Positions 34,441-46,570 are shown, numbered from the stretch's first letter. The stretch: DNA of 64,000 nt from Monilinia fructicola (GCA_008692225.1 VICG01000010.1:868001-932000); one strand, 5' to 3'. Numbers and translations are program-made. The notes: generated by a model from the letters alone, not told the origin.

Positions 34441-36398
34441 ATGCGAAATTGGTTTAATGGTTTCCTCGCATTGGGGTTCTCAGCCCTGGCAGTTGGTGCA
34501 TTGGAGGTCAAGATGGTAAGTCGAAAGAAGCGGATATGAGATGTTCATTCTGACGGTGATAGCAGGACGAATCCAATGACAATCGACAAGTATGCGCCGG
34601 GATGTATGATCGAAAGACTTGGGGAGGAGCGTCTGAGCCACATATATTAGTGAAATGGCTTCCAACTACACAAGATTCCAAAGATCCTGATCCAATTGCA
34701 AGCATGATTATTTTTGAATGGAGGGATTATGATCTTGTCGGCGTATTGCCGACGATAGACAGCATACAGGTATGAACCAATACATTAGGCCTTTATTTAC
34801 CCCATCCGCTGAAAGTCAAATCTAGAAAGAGTTCATTTGTGATCCGGAAAATATCAGCAACGGTTTCTGTAATAGTAATCATACTGGGGAATTCCTCCTG
34901 GCGCAAAACGCAACGGAAAAGTCAAACAGTCAAATCTACACTGCAGCCGTTCATCTTAACAATACCGGTCCACCAATAAACTATCCCATCAAAAAGACCG
35001 GATATTACTGTGTTGGCACAACTGGGTATTCTCCTTCGGATGTTAAATATACTGCGGTTGTGGAGTTTAGAAATGCTTATGGAGAGCTGCCAGCAGCACA
35101 AATCCCAAAACTGCCATTTTATGGTATTATCACAATAGTCTATGCTGTCATAGGAATGTATGATATTCAATACCTCAGCATTTGTATCACAGCAGCTAAC
35201 AATGGATTGACAGTCTTTGGGCATTCCTCTACGTGCAACACCGAGAAGATATTTGTCAGTATCCTTCCTTAATCATATATATTGATGATTATACTGATAT
35301 TCCCTTAGTGCCGGTACAGAATTACATTACCGCCATCATTGTCTTCCTAATAGTTGAGATGCTGATGACTTGGGGTTTCTATGGTAAGTTGGAATTTTAG
35401 TGTTATCGGGATCTATCTGACATATATAGACTATCTCAACCGATCTGGTAGCAATATTGGCTCAAAAGCGTTAATGATCATTGTTGCTGTACTAAATGCA
35501 GGTCGCAACTCATTCTCATTCTTTTTGCTCCTCATTGTGTGCATGGGTTATGGTGTTGTAAAGCCCAGTTTGGGCAAGACCATGATTTATGTCCGTTATC
35601 TCGCTGGTGCTCATTTCATCTTCGGATTGATTTACTCCATTGCGAGTTTGACAATTACTCCCGAACATGCTGGTAGGATCTTTCCTTGCCAGTGAAAATT
35701 CTTAAATTAACACGATTATAGGCCCATTGGTTTTGTTTGTAATTCTTCCCTTGGCCGGAACTCTTACGGCATTCTACGTGTGGACTCTTAATTCCCTCAA
35801 CTTGACTATGAAGGATTTGAATGATCGCAAACAAACGACAAAAGCAGGCATGTACCGTAAACTTTGGTGGTGTATTCTTCTCTCCATTATTGTCATTTTC
35901 GGTTTCTTTTTCTTCAATTCTTTTACTTTTGCTTCAGCTTCGGATCCGGACTTTGTTCCTTTCCACTGGAAATCTAGATGGTTCATTCTCGATGGCTGGC
36001 TCAATATCGTTTACTTATTGGATGTTGCATTTGTGGCCTGGGTATGGAGACCGAGTGCCAACAACAGAAGGTTTGCTATGAGCGACGAATTAGCGCAAGA
36101 CGATGAGGGATTTGAGATAGCCGATTTTGGTGCTGAAGATGACGATGAAGATGACGTTGAGAATTCAGCTGCTCGTCGAGGTGGCCAAACACAATCTGGC
36201 CAAGAGGCAAGATATGATCCTCCTCCGGGAGCTAATACTGCGAAAGAGATTCCAAGAGAGAGTATTGATGGAGAAACAATTTTCGCGGTTGGGGAAGATG
36301 GTGACCGCTGGTCAGATGATGATGATGATGATTCGGAGGCGGGAAAGAAACTTGTGGGTGGAAAAAAAGATGCGCATAAAGACTCGGACTCTGATTAA
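34441..36398 (+). CDS. seven-transmembrane PTM1/Lung-7TM-type protein
   Basis: An integral membrane protein of the Lung_7-TM_R family (fungal PTM1/GOST type), which works in the Golgi-endosome system rather than as a classical G-protein receptor. Seven exons: 34441-34515, 34566-34769, 34826-35157, 35214-35254, 35309-35383, 35430-35672 and 35722-36398. The product is 548 aa with an intact frame. A signal peptide (LGFSALAVGALE) is followed by a luminal domain with several Cys and N-glycosylation sites. Transmembrane segments follow from FYGIITIVYAVIG through ITAIIVFLIVEML, SFFLLLIVCMGYG and LVLFVILPLAGTL to WWCILLSIIVIFGFFFF and a last one before VWRPSANNRR. The cytosolic tail of about 110 residues is extremely acidic, with runs of Asp and Glu and an SDSD ending. 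Confidence 0.9.
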
Positions 36399-37942
36399 AC
36401 CATTCAATACTTGTGTATAACAATTTAGGTCGGCGTTGGGTATCCTTGGTTAAGGAAGAAATGGCGCGTGACTTGCAGGCTCGGAGGACCTGCTGCAGCA
36501 TTTCTCCTGTTTTTTTTTCTTCTGTCATATTTATCCATATAGATTATGATGAAATTATGGATGACTTGTTTTAGTATCTTTGAGGCTTTTCTGGTGATTA
36601 CGAAGCTGAAATCATTGTGGGAAGTAATGAATTTCCTGTGCTTGAACCTGCTCTTCATACTCGCTACCCCTATTTCAAGACGAGTGATCGCCCAGTTTGT
36701 GCTTCAAAGAATGGGTCCTACCTCATCCTCGGATCTACAAGATACTTCAAATATTCCATTCGGTCCTCAAGCGAGGCATCTATTTCCTATATGTGAAAAA
36801 CTCCACTATTTAGTACGCTCCCATATCGACAGTCTTCCAACAACAACAACAATGTGGCCCCTGCGTACTTACCTAGTAATACGACAGAAGTTGCGCCACA
36901 CCTCTCATATGTGCTAGGTCTGGGGAGAGTAAATCAAGTGTTGGATTTATCATTCTAGTAGGATCTACAGTCTATTCCAGATGACGAATAGGTGGCAAGC
37001 TGATCAGAGTTTAGGAACGGTTAGAGGGGGCAGGGTATGTCGCAAGCAATACGTTGGCTCCATTTGAATTCTTCTGTATAAAGTTACTTAATGCAGTAGT
37101 AGTACGTTGATACTATTACCGTTGGATTCAGGTAGGTGGTCACAGATCGAAGGAAGAGGAGACTTTTGTGTGGTTACTTCTTTGATCGGGTAGATCGAAA
37201 ACTTTCCGTACAAACGGTACGCAGAGAACTGGAAATATCGTTATGGATCTTGAGATCCAAGTCATCATATTCGAGATATCGAATCACTGGATCCTCTGAT
37301 TGTTTCATGCCATTTTGGGTATTGTAAGTGTCTGGCTAGCAGCAGCTCAGAAGTAGGGGATGCCAAGATCTACAGCTAATCGGGTTGGCTCTCAAGACTC
37401 TTTACGTTGATTCACTTGTAATGTGTCCTGACCCCTTGCTAAGATATCTGGAACTCCTTCTCACTCGTAACTTTGAGCCGAAAAATACTCTCAATACAGT
37501 TGATTCAGAAAAGCATGCACAAAAACGCGCGTGTTGAATAATAATTTCTGACAGAGCTTTGTGGTCTGCGGACGAATTCATCAGTATATATGTGAATCGT
37601 TAGTGCGAATTACTTTTCGACAGTAAGATACTTGTTGCGCAATAGACAAGGCCCAAATATCTATCTGAGAGTATGGATTATTTGGTATTCGGTGTTCTTG
37701 AGGATTTGTGTTTGGTTGATGGTTAGAAGTTAAAGAGCCAGGGGAAAACCCGCTCAATATCTCACCGCATAGCATTGCTATGAGTATAAGAGCCGTCTGT
37801 TATGTTAATATATTCGCCTTTTTTGTCTCTATGCCGGAAAATTAAGTAGATATTAGATCACAAAGTCACCAATCGTCAAATTTTGGGTATGTTTGACATG
37901 TCGAGGGTTGGACCATCTCTTAGACCGCATCAGGTCTCTGCA
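36399..37942. other. intergenic, no supported gene
   Basis: 3' region of the 7TM gene followed by about 1.4 kb without a convincing gene. A plus-strand frame at 36546-36917 is hydrophobic at its start but has no recognisable family. The right edge merges into the P450 relic, whose 5' half I cannot find here. Confidence 0.45.
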
Positions 37943-38662
37943 AATAAAGCGTGTCACGAATTTGCATCTACAGGCGTTTCTGAGCGAATCAGAAAAGACA
38001 CAATATTGAAGGACAAGGGGAAAGCCGACAACAGACGTGCTTCATTATTTCTTTGATGCTGAGCATCCAGACACTGGCGATCCCACCTACACATAAGTCA
38101 CTCTATCCTCAGAAGCTACCCATCTACAGTATCTAACACGGATACGACAGCAGTCGCGTTGTGCTTCAGTTTTCCCCGCCACATGATATGCGAATAGATG
38201 AAAAACTCACAACCGAGACAAGGAGTACCTTTACCGCTTTGAAAGAGAACCAAGGCGGCCCCAAACTCTCATCGTGTCGATATCTCCGTGGTTGTGTTGA
38301 TGACGCCATGAGTATGGTCACATCTGTTCCTGATGAGTTACCTCGGGAAGTACTCCCTTGTGGTCTGCATAACGATGACCATTTCATACCAGAGGGCATA
38401 CGAATTGGAACTAATGGCTATTCACTTTTGCTTCACGATCAGGTGTTTGGAGGCCCCGGGTATATTGACCAGAGCGTTGGATCGTTCATGCCGGAAAAGG
38501 TGTTGCTGCAGATGACATAGTTCGAACACAATCGGCTTTCTATCAGTTTTCTCTAAGAACCGGAAGCTGCGTAGCCCAGAAGCTTGTTATTCAAGAATGC
38601 TTCTCGTGATTGCAGGGACCCTGCTGTTAAGGGATGCAAAAGGAGGACTTGGGAATTGTTAG
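37943..38662 (+). pseudogene. cytochrome P450 relic (C-terminal half)
   Basis: Fragments of a fungal P450 occur in the right order, in shifting frames. They are a G/H-helix-like segment (HEFASTGVSERIRKD), a pre-I-helix segment (FFDAEHPDTGDPTY), an I-helix motif SNTDTTAVAL (AGSDTTAVAL-like), the K-helix region RYLRGCVDDAMSM, the following VTSVPDELPREVLPCGL and IPEGIRIGTNGYSLLLHD, the heme loop FYQFSLRTGSCVAQK, and MLLVIAGTLLLRD. The ExxR motif is degraded to DAMS, and the heme loop keeps its Cys but loses its glycines. Stops fall at about 38095, 38194 and 38518, and the N-terminal half is absent. This is real decay, not a single indel. The open frame 38161-38520 is only its middle piece. Confidence 0.8.
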
Positions 38663-39156
38663 GGGGCGGGCGCACCAGAATCAGGATGGGGAAGAAGGGA
38701 TAAAGAACACTTTCAGGTAGAAAATTTTCACATTTTCTTGAGAACTAGACCTGTGATACAGTGTGAGAGAGACAACTTTGACATAAATAGAGCAGGATAG
38801 GACGAGCAACATGCGATATTTCCAACCCAAATATTGCATCCTGGTCTTGCATGCTCACGGGATCAGTCATCGTATATTACACATTTTGAGTCGTTCGTTT
38901 CCACGGCCAAGGAAGATTTAAGGTTTAAAATATGGCATTTACCTTGCCCCACCACAGTACTTTCGCTTATGGGGATTAACTTGCATCGGTACTGTAGGCG
39001 AAATGATTTAAGTGGTGGAATAACTGAGGCTCGGGGTAATGTTAAGGAACATGCATTTCGGTAGTTAAAATCTGGGGTAATCTGTATCCCTAGAAGAATA
39101 GAACAACCCGCAGCCCGAATAAAAATCAAACTATTTCAAATGCTACATAGGTCGTT
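38663..39156. other. upstream region of the glycosidase-like gene
   Basis: About 490 bp between the P450 relic and the secreted glycosidase-like gene. It probably contains that gene's promoter. No gene seen. Confidence 0.5.
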
Positions 39157-41534
39157 ATGCATACTCCAATCATCTTATCATTCTGCATCCCTTTCCTTTG
39201 GCTGACCAAGATCAAAGCTTCTATACAAAGGCAAGCAATTGTCCAAGCTCACAATGTACACCGTAATGAGAGCTCGGTAACTACGCCTCTCCAGGTTGGC
39301 AATGGCAACTTTGCCTTTGGTGTAGATGTAACTGGTCTCCAAACTTTCAACCCTTTTGCAACCATGTCGACATGGGGCTGGCATAATTTCAGCTTGCCAA
39401 CAACTCCGAACCAAACATCTGTGGAAGGTGAGACTACATTGATATTAGTCATCTAGACTTGGGAATTAGTTGTTAACAATTTCAAGACTTTACAGGCTTG
39501 GACTGGTGGACCCATGGACGCCTTGTGAACTATAATCAGCCTAATCCTGCAGAGGCTGATATATCAAACTGGCTGATTCAGAATCCTCAACGCTTAAACC
39601 TTGGTAATATTGGCTTCTGGTTTAATGGTGCGAGTATCACCGAAGGTGACTTAAAAGAGAAAAGTCAAGTTCTTGATCTATGGAGCGGCGTGATCACCTC
39701 AAGATTTATCTACAACGGCAGCCAAGTTCATGTGGAGGTATCGGCGGCACCGGATTCTGACACCATCATTATCAATGTGAAGTCTGAACTGCTTAGAGTA
39801 GGCTCCTTGGGCTTGTTTTTTGATTTTCCTTACTCGGATGTGAATAAATTTGATGCACCATTTGTCGGCTTGTGGAACGTCACCAGTAAACACGCTACCT
39901 CTCTTGAAACTTCAAGTAGCGAAGCCACTATACAACATACTCTAGATGACACTAGCTACTGCTTCACCGCGAGATGGGAAGGCGAAGGGAAGGTCTCGGG
40001 CCCTAAGGATGGTACGCATCGATACTTTCTCACAACGCCAAGCTCCAACAATTTGAGGATGACCGGCACGTTCTCAGACGAGAAAAAATGTGTTAAGGCA
40101 GGAAACACGAGTGCCCCGTCGGTAACCGACCTTACTGAAAGCTCTAAGTCATGGTGGCAATCTTATTGGGATACAGGGGCGTTTATTGACTTGAGTTCTG
40201 TCGACTCCAAAAATGCCACCGAGCTTCAGCGGCGAATCATCTTATCTCAATACCTTTTAGCGGTCAATTCAGCAGCAGATTTTCCGCCCCAAGGTATGCC
40301 AATGATACCATTGCTCTGATTCGATTTCTCAACAATTTACTGATTATGTCAGAATCTGGTCTCGTGAACAATGGGTGGTATGGGAAATTTCACGTCCGTA
40401 CTCCTAATCTTTTGACAGGCCTGGTTTTATTCAGAATCATAACTGACACTTATACTTGTAGCTTGAGATGGTCTTTTGGCATCTTGCGCCTTTCGCCCGA
40501 TGGAATCATTTCGATCTTCTATGGCGGAGTATGCCAGCTATGTATGAGGAGTTCCTCGACTCCTCGCGCGACAGAGCTAGGTTTCAGGGCTATCAGGGAG
40601 CCCGCTGGGGCAAAATGACGGATACTACTGGCCGTAGTGCCCCGGGAGGAATCAACTCTCTTCTGATTTGGCAACAGCCGCATCCTATGTACTTTGCTGA
40701 GATCGAATACCGCTCTTTCCCCAATGAAACTACACTTCAAAGGTGGGACGAGATATTGACGGCGACGGCTGACTTTATGGCATCTTTCGCGTGGTTCAAT
40801 GTCACAACTGGAATGTATGACCTGGGGCCGCCCATCTATCCCGTGTCTGAAAATACGAATCCCAACACGACTATCAATCCAACGTTCGAGCTGGCATACT
40901 GGAGGTTTGGTCTTGATATAGCCATGAGCTGGAAAGAGCGTCAAGGGGAGCCAATCCCAGAGGAATGGAAAGATGTGAGAGAAAAGCTTGCTCCGCTGCC
41001 TATTGTTAACGACACATACGCCGTGTACGAGGGCATCCCCAATATGTGGACAGACAGTAAAACAACATTCGACGTAAGTGACTCCACAATCTCATAACTC
41101 ATTACTCCAGATCCCAAATTGATGACTGACATCATGATACATAGCATCCAGCAATGGCTGGTATCTATGGCTGGCTTCCCCCGACTAGCTCCCCTACCCT
41201 CAATCTCACCATTGTCCGCAACACCGCCTCCAAAATCCTCTCTCTTTGGGACTTGGAAGACTCGTACGGTTGGGATTTTGCATTACTAGCCATGAACTCA
41301 CTGCGTCTGGGTGATGTAGAACAGGCACTAGCGTATTTGTTGCATCCAGACTTTCAGTTTGATGACGCTGGCTATCCTGTGGGTGGATCACGCGTCCCAA
41401 CTCCGTATTTTCCAAATACGGGTGGTTTAATGCTTGCAATGGCGATGTTTGCGGGGGGCTGGGATGATGAAGCTGGGATTCATTTCCCCGTAGATTGGGA
41501 TGTTAGAGTGGAGGGTTTTGTACCGGGATTGTAA
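39157..41534 (+). CDS. secreted six-hairpin (GH65-like) glycosidase
   Basis: A secreted protein related to (alpha/alpha)6-barrel glycosidases, near the GH65/GH95-like six-hairpin superfamily. Five exons: 39157-39427, 39496-40293, 40353-40393, 40462-41073 and 41145-41534. The product is 703 aa with an intact frame. A signal peptide (ILSFCIPFLWLTKIKA) is followed by a beta-sandwich-type N-terminal domain (PLQVGNGNFAFGVDVTGLQTF, then GLDWWTHGRL). The barrel starts near RRIILSQYLLAVNSAADFPPQ and contains GLVNNGWYGKFHLEMVFWHL, RARFQGYQGARWGKM and LIWQQPHPMYFAE. There are many N-glycosylation sites. The tiny 41-bp exon 3 encodes the most conserved segment. I cannot assign the substrate or the catalytic acids. 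It is probably used on plant or microbial polysaccharide. Confidence 0.82.
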
Positions 41535-42432
41535 GGTCTTGGAAAAATGATGGATGACGGGAAAGGTAAGTGTCAAGTATTAGGCGCATTATTGTCAGCG
41601 GCGGTGCACTTTCTAACTCCAAAATATCGATTGTGAGAAATCTGAATCAAACCGAAGCGAGCGCTGACAAGTTCGTTCTCTATCCAACTCCCCTTTGATA
41701 CCTTTCAGTAATTGACGCCCACCGAAAGCTCACTGAATCTAGATCTGTGAGTGGTTGTTATCACAATAACTGTGCACCGGTCTCATCGGGAATTCGAATC
41801 GAGCTATTAACCTTAATGCTTTGCAAACATCAATCATGTTTAGTCGATTGCACATTTGTAGTCAACAAGTTGGCCTCATTGAAGTGATCCTGTATGAACG
41901 GTCTTCACAGTCCAGACCCATAACATTTGAATTGTAGTCAAAAGCTGTAAGAGCTAACAATCAGCCACCACATAAGGTTAATTACAAGCCACAGAAAATG
42001 CTTAACCTTACCTAGTAGAGCCTGGTGAGCCACCAGAACTAGAGTAATTAGCAACATCCATATACAATCTGCAGTAAGGCGGTTCCTGAATCTTTTGAAT
42101 ATTTTTTCTCTCAACTTTACCCTCAAAAGAATTTATAAAAATGACTTACTGAAGTGATCAATCACATTATCAACTAATGTTTTATCTACTATTCTATCGG
42201 TATCGACCCAATCGTCGGCATTGCTGATGGGATGCCGAATACCCACCCATCCGTCAATATTTGATTTCTAATCCACCATCGTGATCAGTAATCATCCATG
42301 CCGGCAATTGTAGCTTCCCTTTTCTAACTCTTATGCTTTTGTGCAGCATTCACTCTTTAGCATATATAATAGCTTCAGTTGTCTTTCTATTCTTCCCTTG
42401 ACTAACATTCCATTGCATCTCGGAACAGTCTG
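41535..42432. other. intergenic, contains one copy of a dispersed motif pair
   Basis: No gene supported. At 42299-42349 there is a motif pair (TGCCGGCAATTGTAG, 27 bp, GTGCAGCAT) that recurs at 45599-45650; see the repeat entries. A minus frame at 41938-42126 is unconvincing. Confidence 0.5.
42299..42349 (+). repeat. dispersed motif pair, copy 1
   Basis: TGCCGGCAATTGTAG, then 27 bp, then GTGCAGCAT. The copy at 45599-45650 has TGCCGGCGATTGTAG, 28 bp, GTGCAGCAT in the same orientation. The two flank the DsbA-like and dehydrogenase genes. Possible fossil of a mobile element end or a shared regulatory block. Confidence 0.55.
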
Positions 42433-43195
42433 ATGTTCAAAGCTTCGTTGCGCAAAATGACGAAATTCGATATTGAGATAGTCAGTGATACAGTTTGTCC
42501 TTGGTGTTATGTTGGAAAGCAAAAGCTCGAACAAGGAATCACTGCATACAAACAACAACATCCAGATTCCGATGATACGTTTAGCATAACATGGCGTCCA
42601 TTTTATCTTGCTCCAGAAGCCCCTAAGACAGGTAAATGTCAAGCCTCCATGTCTTACTGATTTCGCGCTCTGAGATTGATCATGACAAACAGGTGTTGAT
42701 AAAAGAGAATGGTATCTTTCTCGTTTTGGGGAAGAGAGAATGACAGCAGCTTTCAGCCGACTTGCACAGATCGGAAAAGATGTTGGCATTAATTTTAGTT
42801 TTGGAGGAAAGACTGGAGCTACGAGGGATAGCCACCGCATTATCCAACTGGGAAAGACAAAGTCACCAGCCATGCAAACGAAAGTAGTAGAATCGTTGTT
42901 CAAGTCGTATTTCGAGGAGGAAGGGGATATCACTAGTCATGACGTGTTACGCAGCGCTGCAGTACGAGCTGGACTAGATGAGAAAGAAGTCAATGAATGG
43001 CTGGAAAGCGACAGAGGTGGCGTAGAGGTTGATAGGGAAGTTGAAGCGGCGAGGAGGAATTCGATTAGCGGAGTACCAAATTTCACTATCCAGGGAAAGT
43101 ATGAAATTGGAGGTGCGCAGGACTCAGCAGTGTTCTTGAGGTTATTTGAGAAGATCAAGGAGACGGAGAGGTCGCCGAAGACTTGGATTGGCTGA
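42433..43195 (+). CDS. DsbA-like thioredoxin (FrnE family)
   Basis: A thioredoxin-fold protein of the DSBA/FrnE group, related to 2-hydroxychromene-2-carboxylate isomerases and thiol oxidoreductases. Two exons, 42433-42631 and 42693-43195, with a 61-bp intron. The product is 233 aa with an intact frame. The first strand reads FDIEIVSDTVCPWCYVGK, with the CPWC motif at about residues 22-25. The helical insert includes TGATRDSHRIIQLGK, and the family's cis-Pro strand is SGVPNFTIQGKYEIGGAQD. An in-frame ATG at 42457 (MTKFDIE) would remove eight residues and may be the true start. There is no signal peptide, so it is probably cytosolic. Confidence 0.9.
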
Positions 43196-44192
43196 AAATT
43201 CCGGGATATTGTTGAAAAGATGAGAGAGGGAAAGGGGGTTGGGGAAGTGGGTGATGAATAAGAGACTTCAAATTTTGATGTACTTGAGTAACGTGGAAGG
43301 GTATGAAGTTCGACTTTTTAATGCTCACTCGGAGGAGTTCGAATTCACTCTTTTATAACAATCACATTGACAACCTTGGAAATATTGGAAGTCACGAGTT
43401 TCTTCTAGCTCAGCCACGAGTATCAGCCACGTTGTGCCACGTTGTGCCACAGGTGCTGGGTAGTTTTAAGTTTGGTGTTTGTCGCAATGAACCTTAAGCT
43501 TAACATTCTTGCATCTGTGCCTTAACCTTACCGTAGGGCAAACTTTTCACGTCGGACCTCAATTGACACTACAACCTCAACTTGACAATCACATGCACTT
43601 CAGATCGCCTCGGGCCCCCCATGGACATCTGCAAGCAAAATGAATTCTAATCCAATATGGCTCATTGCCACTATGCTATGTCCCCCTCTGATTTACCCTT
43701 TACCCGGGCCACATCGTATGATGTGGTAGTGGCCGAGCATTATAGAAGAGGTTCGATGCCCACTTTCGAACAAAGAAATGTGGTATATCTTCAACACATC
43801 ATATGACATAACATGAATTAGCATTGACTTTATTCTATTTTGATTCCTCCAGACCTTCGAAGAGTGTGTCTAAACTCGTCTTTTGAAGCAGTCATCAAGT
43901 CTGAACTGTTCAAACGACCCATTCACTAGACGTATCAAAACTTGAAGCCCCATCTAATCGTATTCGTGTTACTTGGCCTCTGATTGGCCATGTGGGCTGT
44001 GTCAATAACAACCAACCTGCTGCCAACATAGAGAAGACCCAACACAGGTATCAGAGCCCATAATTAACCAAGTACCCACCTCACACTTTTGTTCACCGTC
44101 CGGCTATTTCATGATCCGCATCCGGTCGCTCACGTTTCAAAACTGACATTGAAAATACTTACTTCTCCATAACCCTCAATTGGACAGGAAAG
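43196..44192. other. intergenic, no supported gene
   Basis: About 1 kb between the DsbA-like gene and the dehydrogenase. It contains a duplicated GCCACGTTGT near 43430-43450. No gene seen. Confidence 0.55.
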
Positions 44193-45396
44193 ATGTCGCA
44201 GCAGAATTTACGAGATCAGTGGCATTCTAGAGCGAATTGGCATTCACCACCAAGAAACATGATTGATGGAATAGGATTTAACAAGGTTGCCATCGTGACG
44301 GGGTGCGCAAGTGGAATGGGATTGGAGACGACTAGGCTCTTTTTGGGGCATCAGTATAGGGTATTGGGGGTTGATATCAGTGAAATGGATTATGAGAAAT
44401 TAGAGAAGAAGGATCAGGAGAGGGTGAGTGCATATGGTTTGAATTTTGAGTGATTTGTTGAGCGGAAGTGAGATCTGGTGAAAAGAGAGTCTTAGGGTCT
44501 GATTCGTGAACTGGAATAGTTTCATTTCCACAAGGGAGATTTGAGAAGTGATGGAGAGTGTGATGAAGTCGTGAGGATCTGCGTTGCCGAATTTGGGTAG
44601 GTGTTCTCTTTTGATCATTTACGTATCGGAACTATAATCTATACACATCCAAGTCAACTTCAGAAGCACTAACAAGACCTTTAGTGACACGATCGATGTC
44701 TTAGCTAACATAGCTGGTGTTATGGACGCTTTTGCAGCAGCAGATAAGATCACAGATGATGAATGGGATCGTGTAATTGCCATCAATCTGACAGTTCCCA
44801 CGAAATTGATGAGAGCTGTCCTGCCATTCATGAGAGCGAAGAAAAACGGTGTTATCATCAACGTGGCTAGTAAAGCTGCAATGAGTGGTGCTTCTGCAGG
44901 AGTTGCTTATACAGCTTCGAAGCATGGATTAGTTCGTGACTCTTCATTGCTAGGCTGTAAACCATGAAAGCTAATGGGGTAACAGTTAGGAGTAACCAAA
45001 AATACGGCATTTAGGTTTAGGGATGAGGGCATCAGATGTAACGCTGTTTGCCCCGGAGGTCAGGAATCCCCTTGTCTTCAAACAAATCTCCTCTTGAGTC
45101 CTATACTAATGCATATTCTAGGCGTAATGACCAATATTGCCAGCTCAATGAACCAAGCGTGTTTTGATCAAGAAGCACACGTCGTATTTGCGTGAGATTA
45201 CCCTTCCAATCTCATTCTTTTCCCTGTTGACTGAAGTTATGATAGGCCGGTGCAAGCACTGCACATGAAGCCTGGAGAGTTACCTCCAGTTACTGTATCT
45301 GCAGTGGCTGAAGCGATTCTGTATCTTGCAAGCGACGGAGCGAGGTCGATCAATGGCGTTGCACTTCCTATTGACAACGCCTGGAGCACAATTTAA
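44193..45396 (+). CDS. short-chain dehydrogenase/reductase
   Basis: An NAD(P)-dependent classical SDR. Six exons: 44193-44423, 44520-44596, 44685-44931, 44986-45058, 45122-45191 and 45246-45396. The product is 282 aa with an intact frame. The Rossmann motif TGCASGMG (TGxxxGxG) is near residue 38, and GVDISEMD at the end of beta-2 suggests NAD preference through its Asp. ANIAG stands for the NNAG motif. The catalytic Ser lies in NVASKAAMSG and the YxxxK in YTASKHG. IRCNAVCPGGVMTN and the C-terminal SDGARSINGVALPIDNAW are standard. The many short introns make the raw open frames look fragmented. Substrate unknown. Confidence 0.9.
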
Positions 45397-45598
45397 CGTA
45401 AGCGCACTTGGTTTCTGACTCGCTGCTATTCATCAAAATGCATAGAAATCAGGATTATGACAAAGTGCGTCAAATAATGGCAACATGAGGTTCTTTAGAA
45501 ACGAAAATGGTTCCCATTTGCTTGCTATGGGTTATCTTGGTCGTTGTTTAAGAAAAGTTCTTAGCTATGTAGTTTCGTTGCAATACTCTCTTCATCAG

Positions 45599-45650
45599 TG
45601 CCGGCGATTGTAGTATCCATTCATGTTTTTTCCTGCCAAGGGTGCAGCAT
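45599..45650 (+). repeat. dispersed motif pair, copy 2
   Basis: TGCCGGCGATTGTAG, 28 bp, GTGCAGCAT, in the same order, spacing and orientation as at 42299-42349. It is followed by ATATAT as in copy 1 (slightly displaced there). Confidence 0.55.
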
Positions 45651-45920
45651 ATATCTTCTTACATAACGATTTTTCCCAGATCAGTTCTTTGTTATGTGCC
45701 TCTTATTTTTAGTAGCGATGTTTTGATACAAACATGCCGGCTTGTACATGGACTCCAAGTCCTCGAGAACCCCAAGAAAGCTAAAAATACATCGTTCAAT
45801 TGCACATAATAGCAATGCAACACTGATGAGAGAGACATGAGGCAACGAACACCAAAAGATAATTCAAATCATCCAAAGTTACTTGCCTTAGCGAGATCAG
45901 CTTGTCCACCTCCGAATTCA

Positions 45921-45955
45921 CCCCCCGCTCCTCCCCCGCTCCTCCCCCGCTCCTT
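45921..45955 (+). repeat. 11-bp C-rich tandem repeat, about 3 copies
   Basis: Three copies of CCCCCGCTCCT in tandem. Intergenic. Confidence 0.85.
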
Positions 45956-46570
45956 TCCCGAGAGAGGAATTCTCAAATATCCAACCACTCACAGAACCTC
46001 ACGATCAGCGCTTATCGCCGCGTAAAGCCAATATAACCTCATGTCTGATATCCAGCACCAAAAAATGCAAAAGAAATTATACACTTACATTTTTGGTTCA
46101 CATGGAAGGCACTGGAAAGGACGAAAGGATATCACGCAAGTATGAATAAATGAAAGAACAAATGAAAGGCGGCCACTGGCCCATTGAACCAAACGACACT
46201 TGTGTGTTTGATTCGAAGGTGGTAAGCTTGTTTTGAATTATATGGGAGGGAAGGGAAGGTGAATTTGAAGGGGTTGGAGTGAATGAGTTGTATCCCCTGT
46301 ACAGCTTGACTGAATGTTCTGCACTGCTTTGCCTGGTAACAAGTGGTGACTTACTACTACAACAAAATCTTCTCACGTAACCTGGTCGCGTAGTGATTTA
46401 CTTTATCATATTCACACAGCTTGTTTTTCCTTGTAGCTGGCAGATAAAAGTTCTATGGAACTCGCCTTCAACCTCTCGCCTGCCTGCCTCGATTACCACC
46501 GGTATTTATTTCACACCTTTACTTTTCATTGCTATCCATTTTACGAACAACTTACAACTGCCTTGCAAAG

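Larger units (their letters stand above)
45397..46570. other. intergenic with simple repeats
   Basis: No gene supported. It holds copy 2 of the dispersed motif pair (45599-45650) and a C-rich 11-bp tandem repeat (45921-45955). Confidence 0.5.

Noticed and set aside
36546..36917. 123-codon plus-strand frame after the 7TM gene
   Set aside because: It starts within the 3' region of the 7TM gene and shows no domain or conserved composition.
27599..45396. Secondary-metabolite cluster (O-methyltransferase, P450, dehydrogenase, glycosidase)
   Set aside because: The genes are separated by housekeeping genes, the P450 is dead, and there is no polyketide synthase, peptide synthetase or terpene cyclase in the window.
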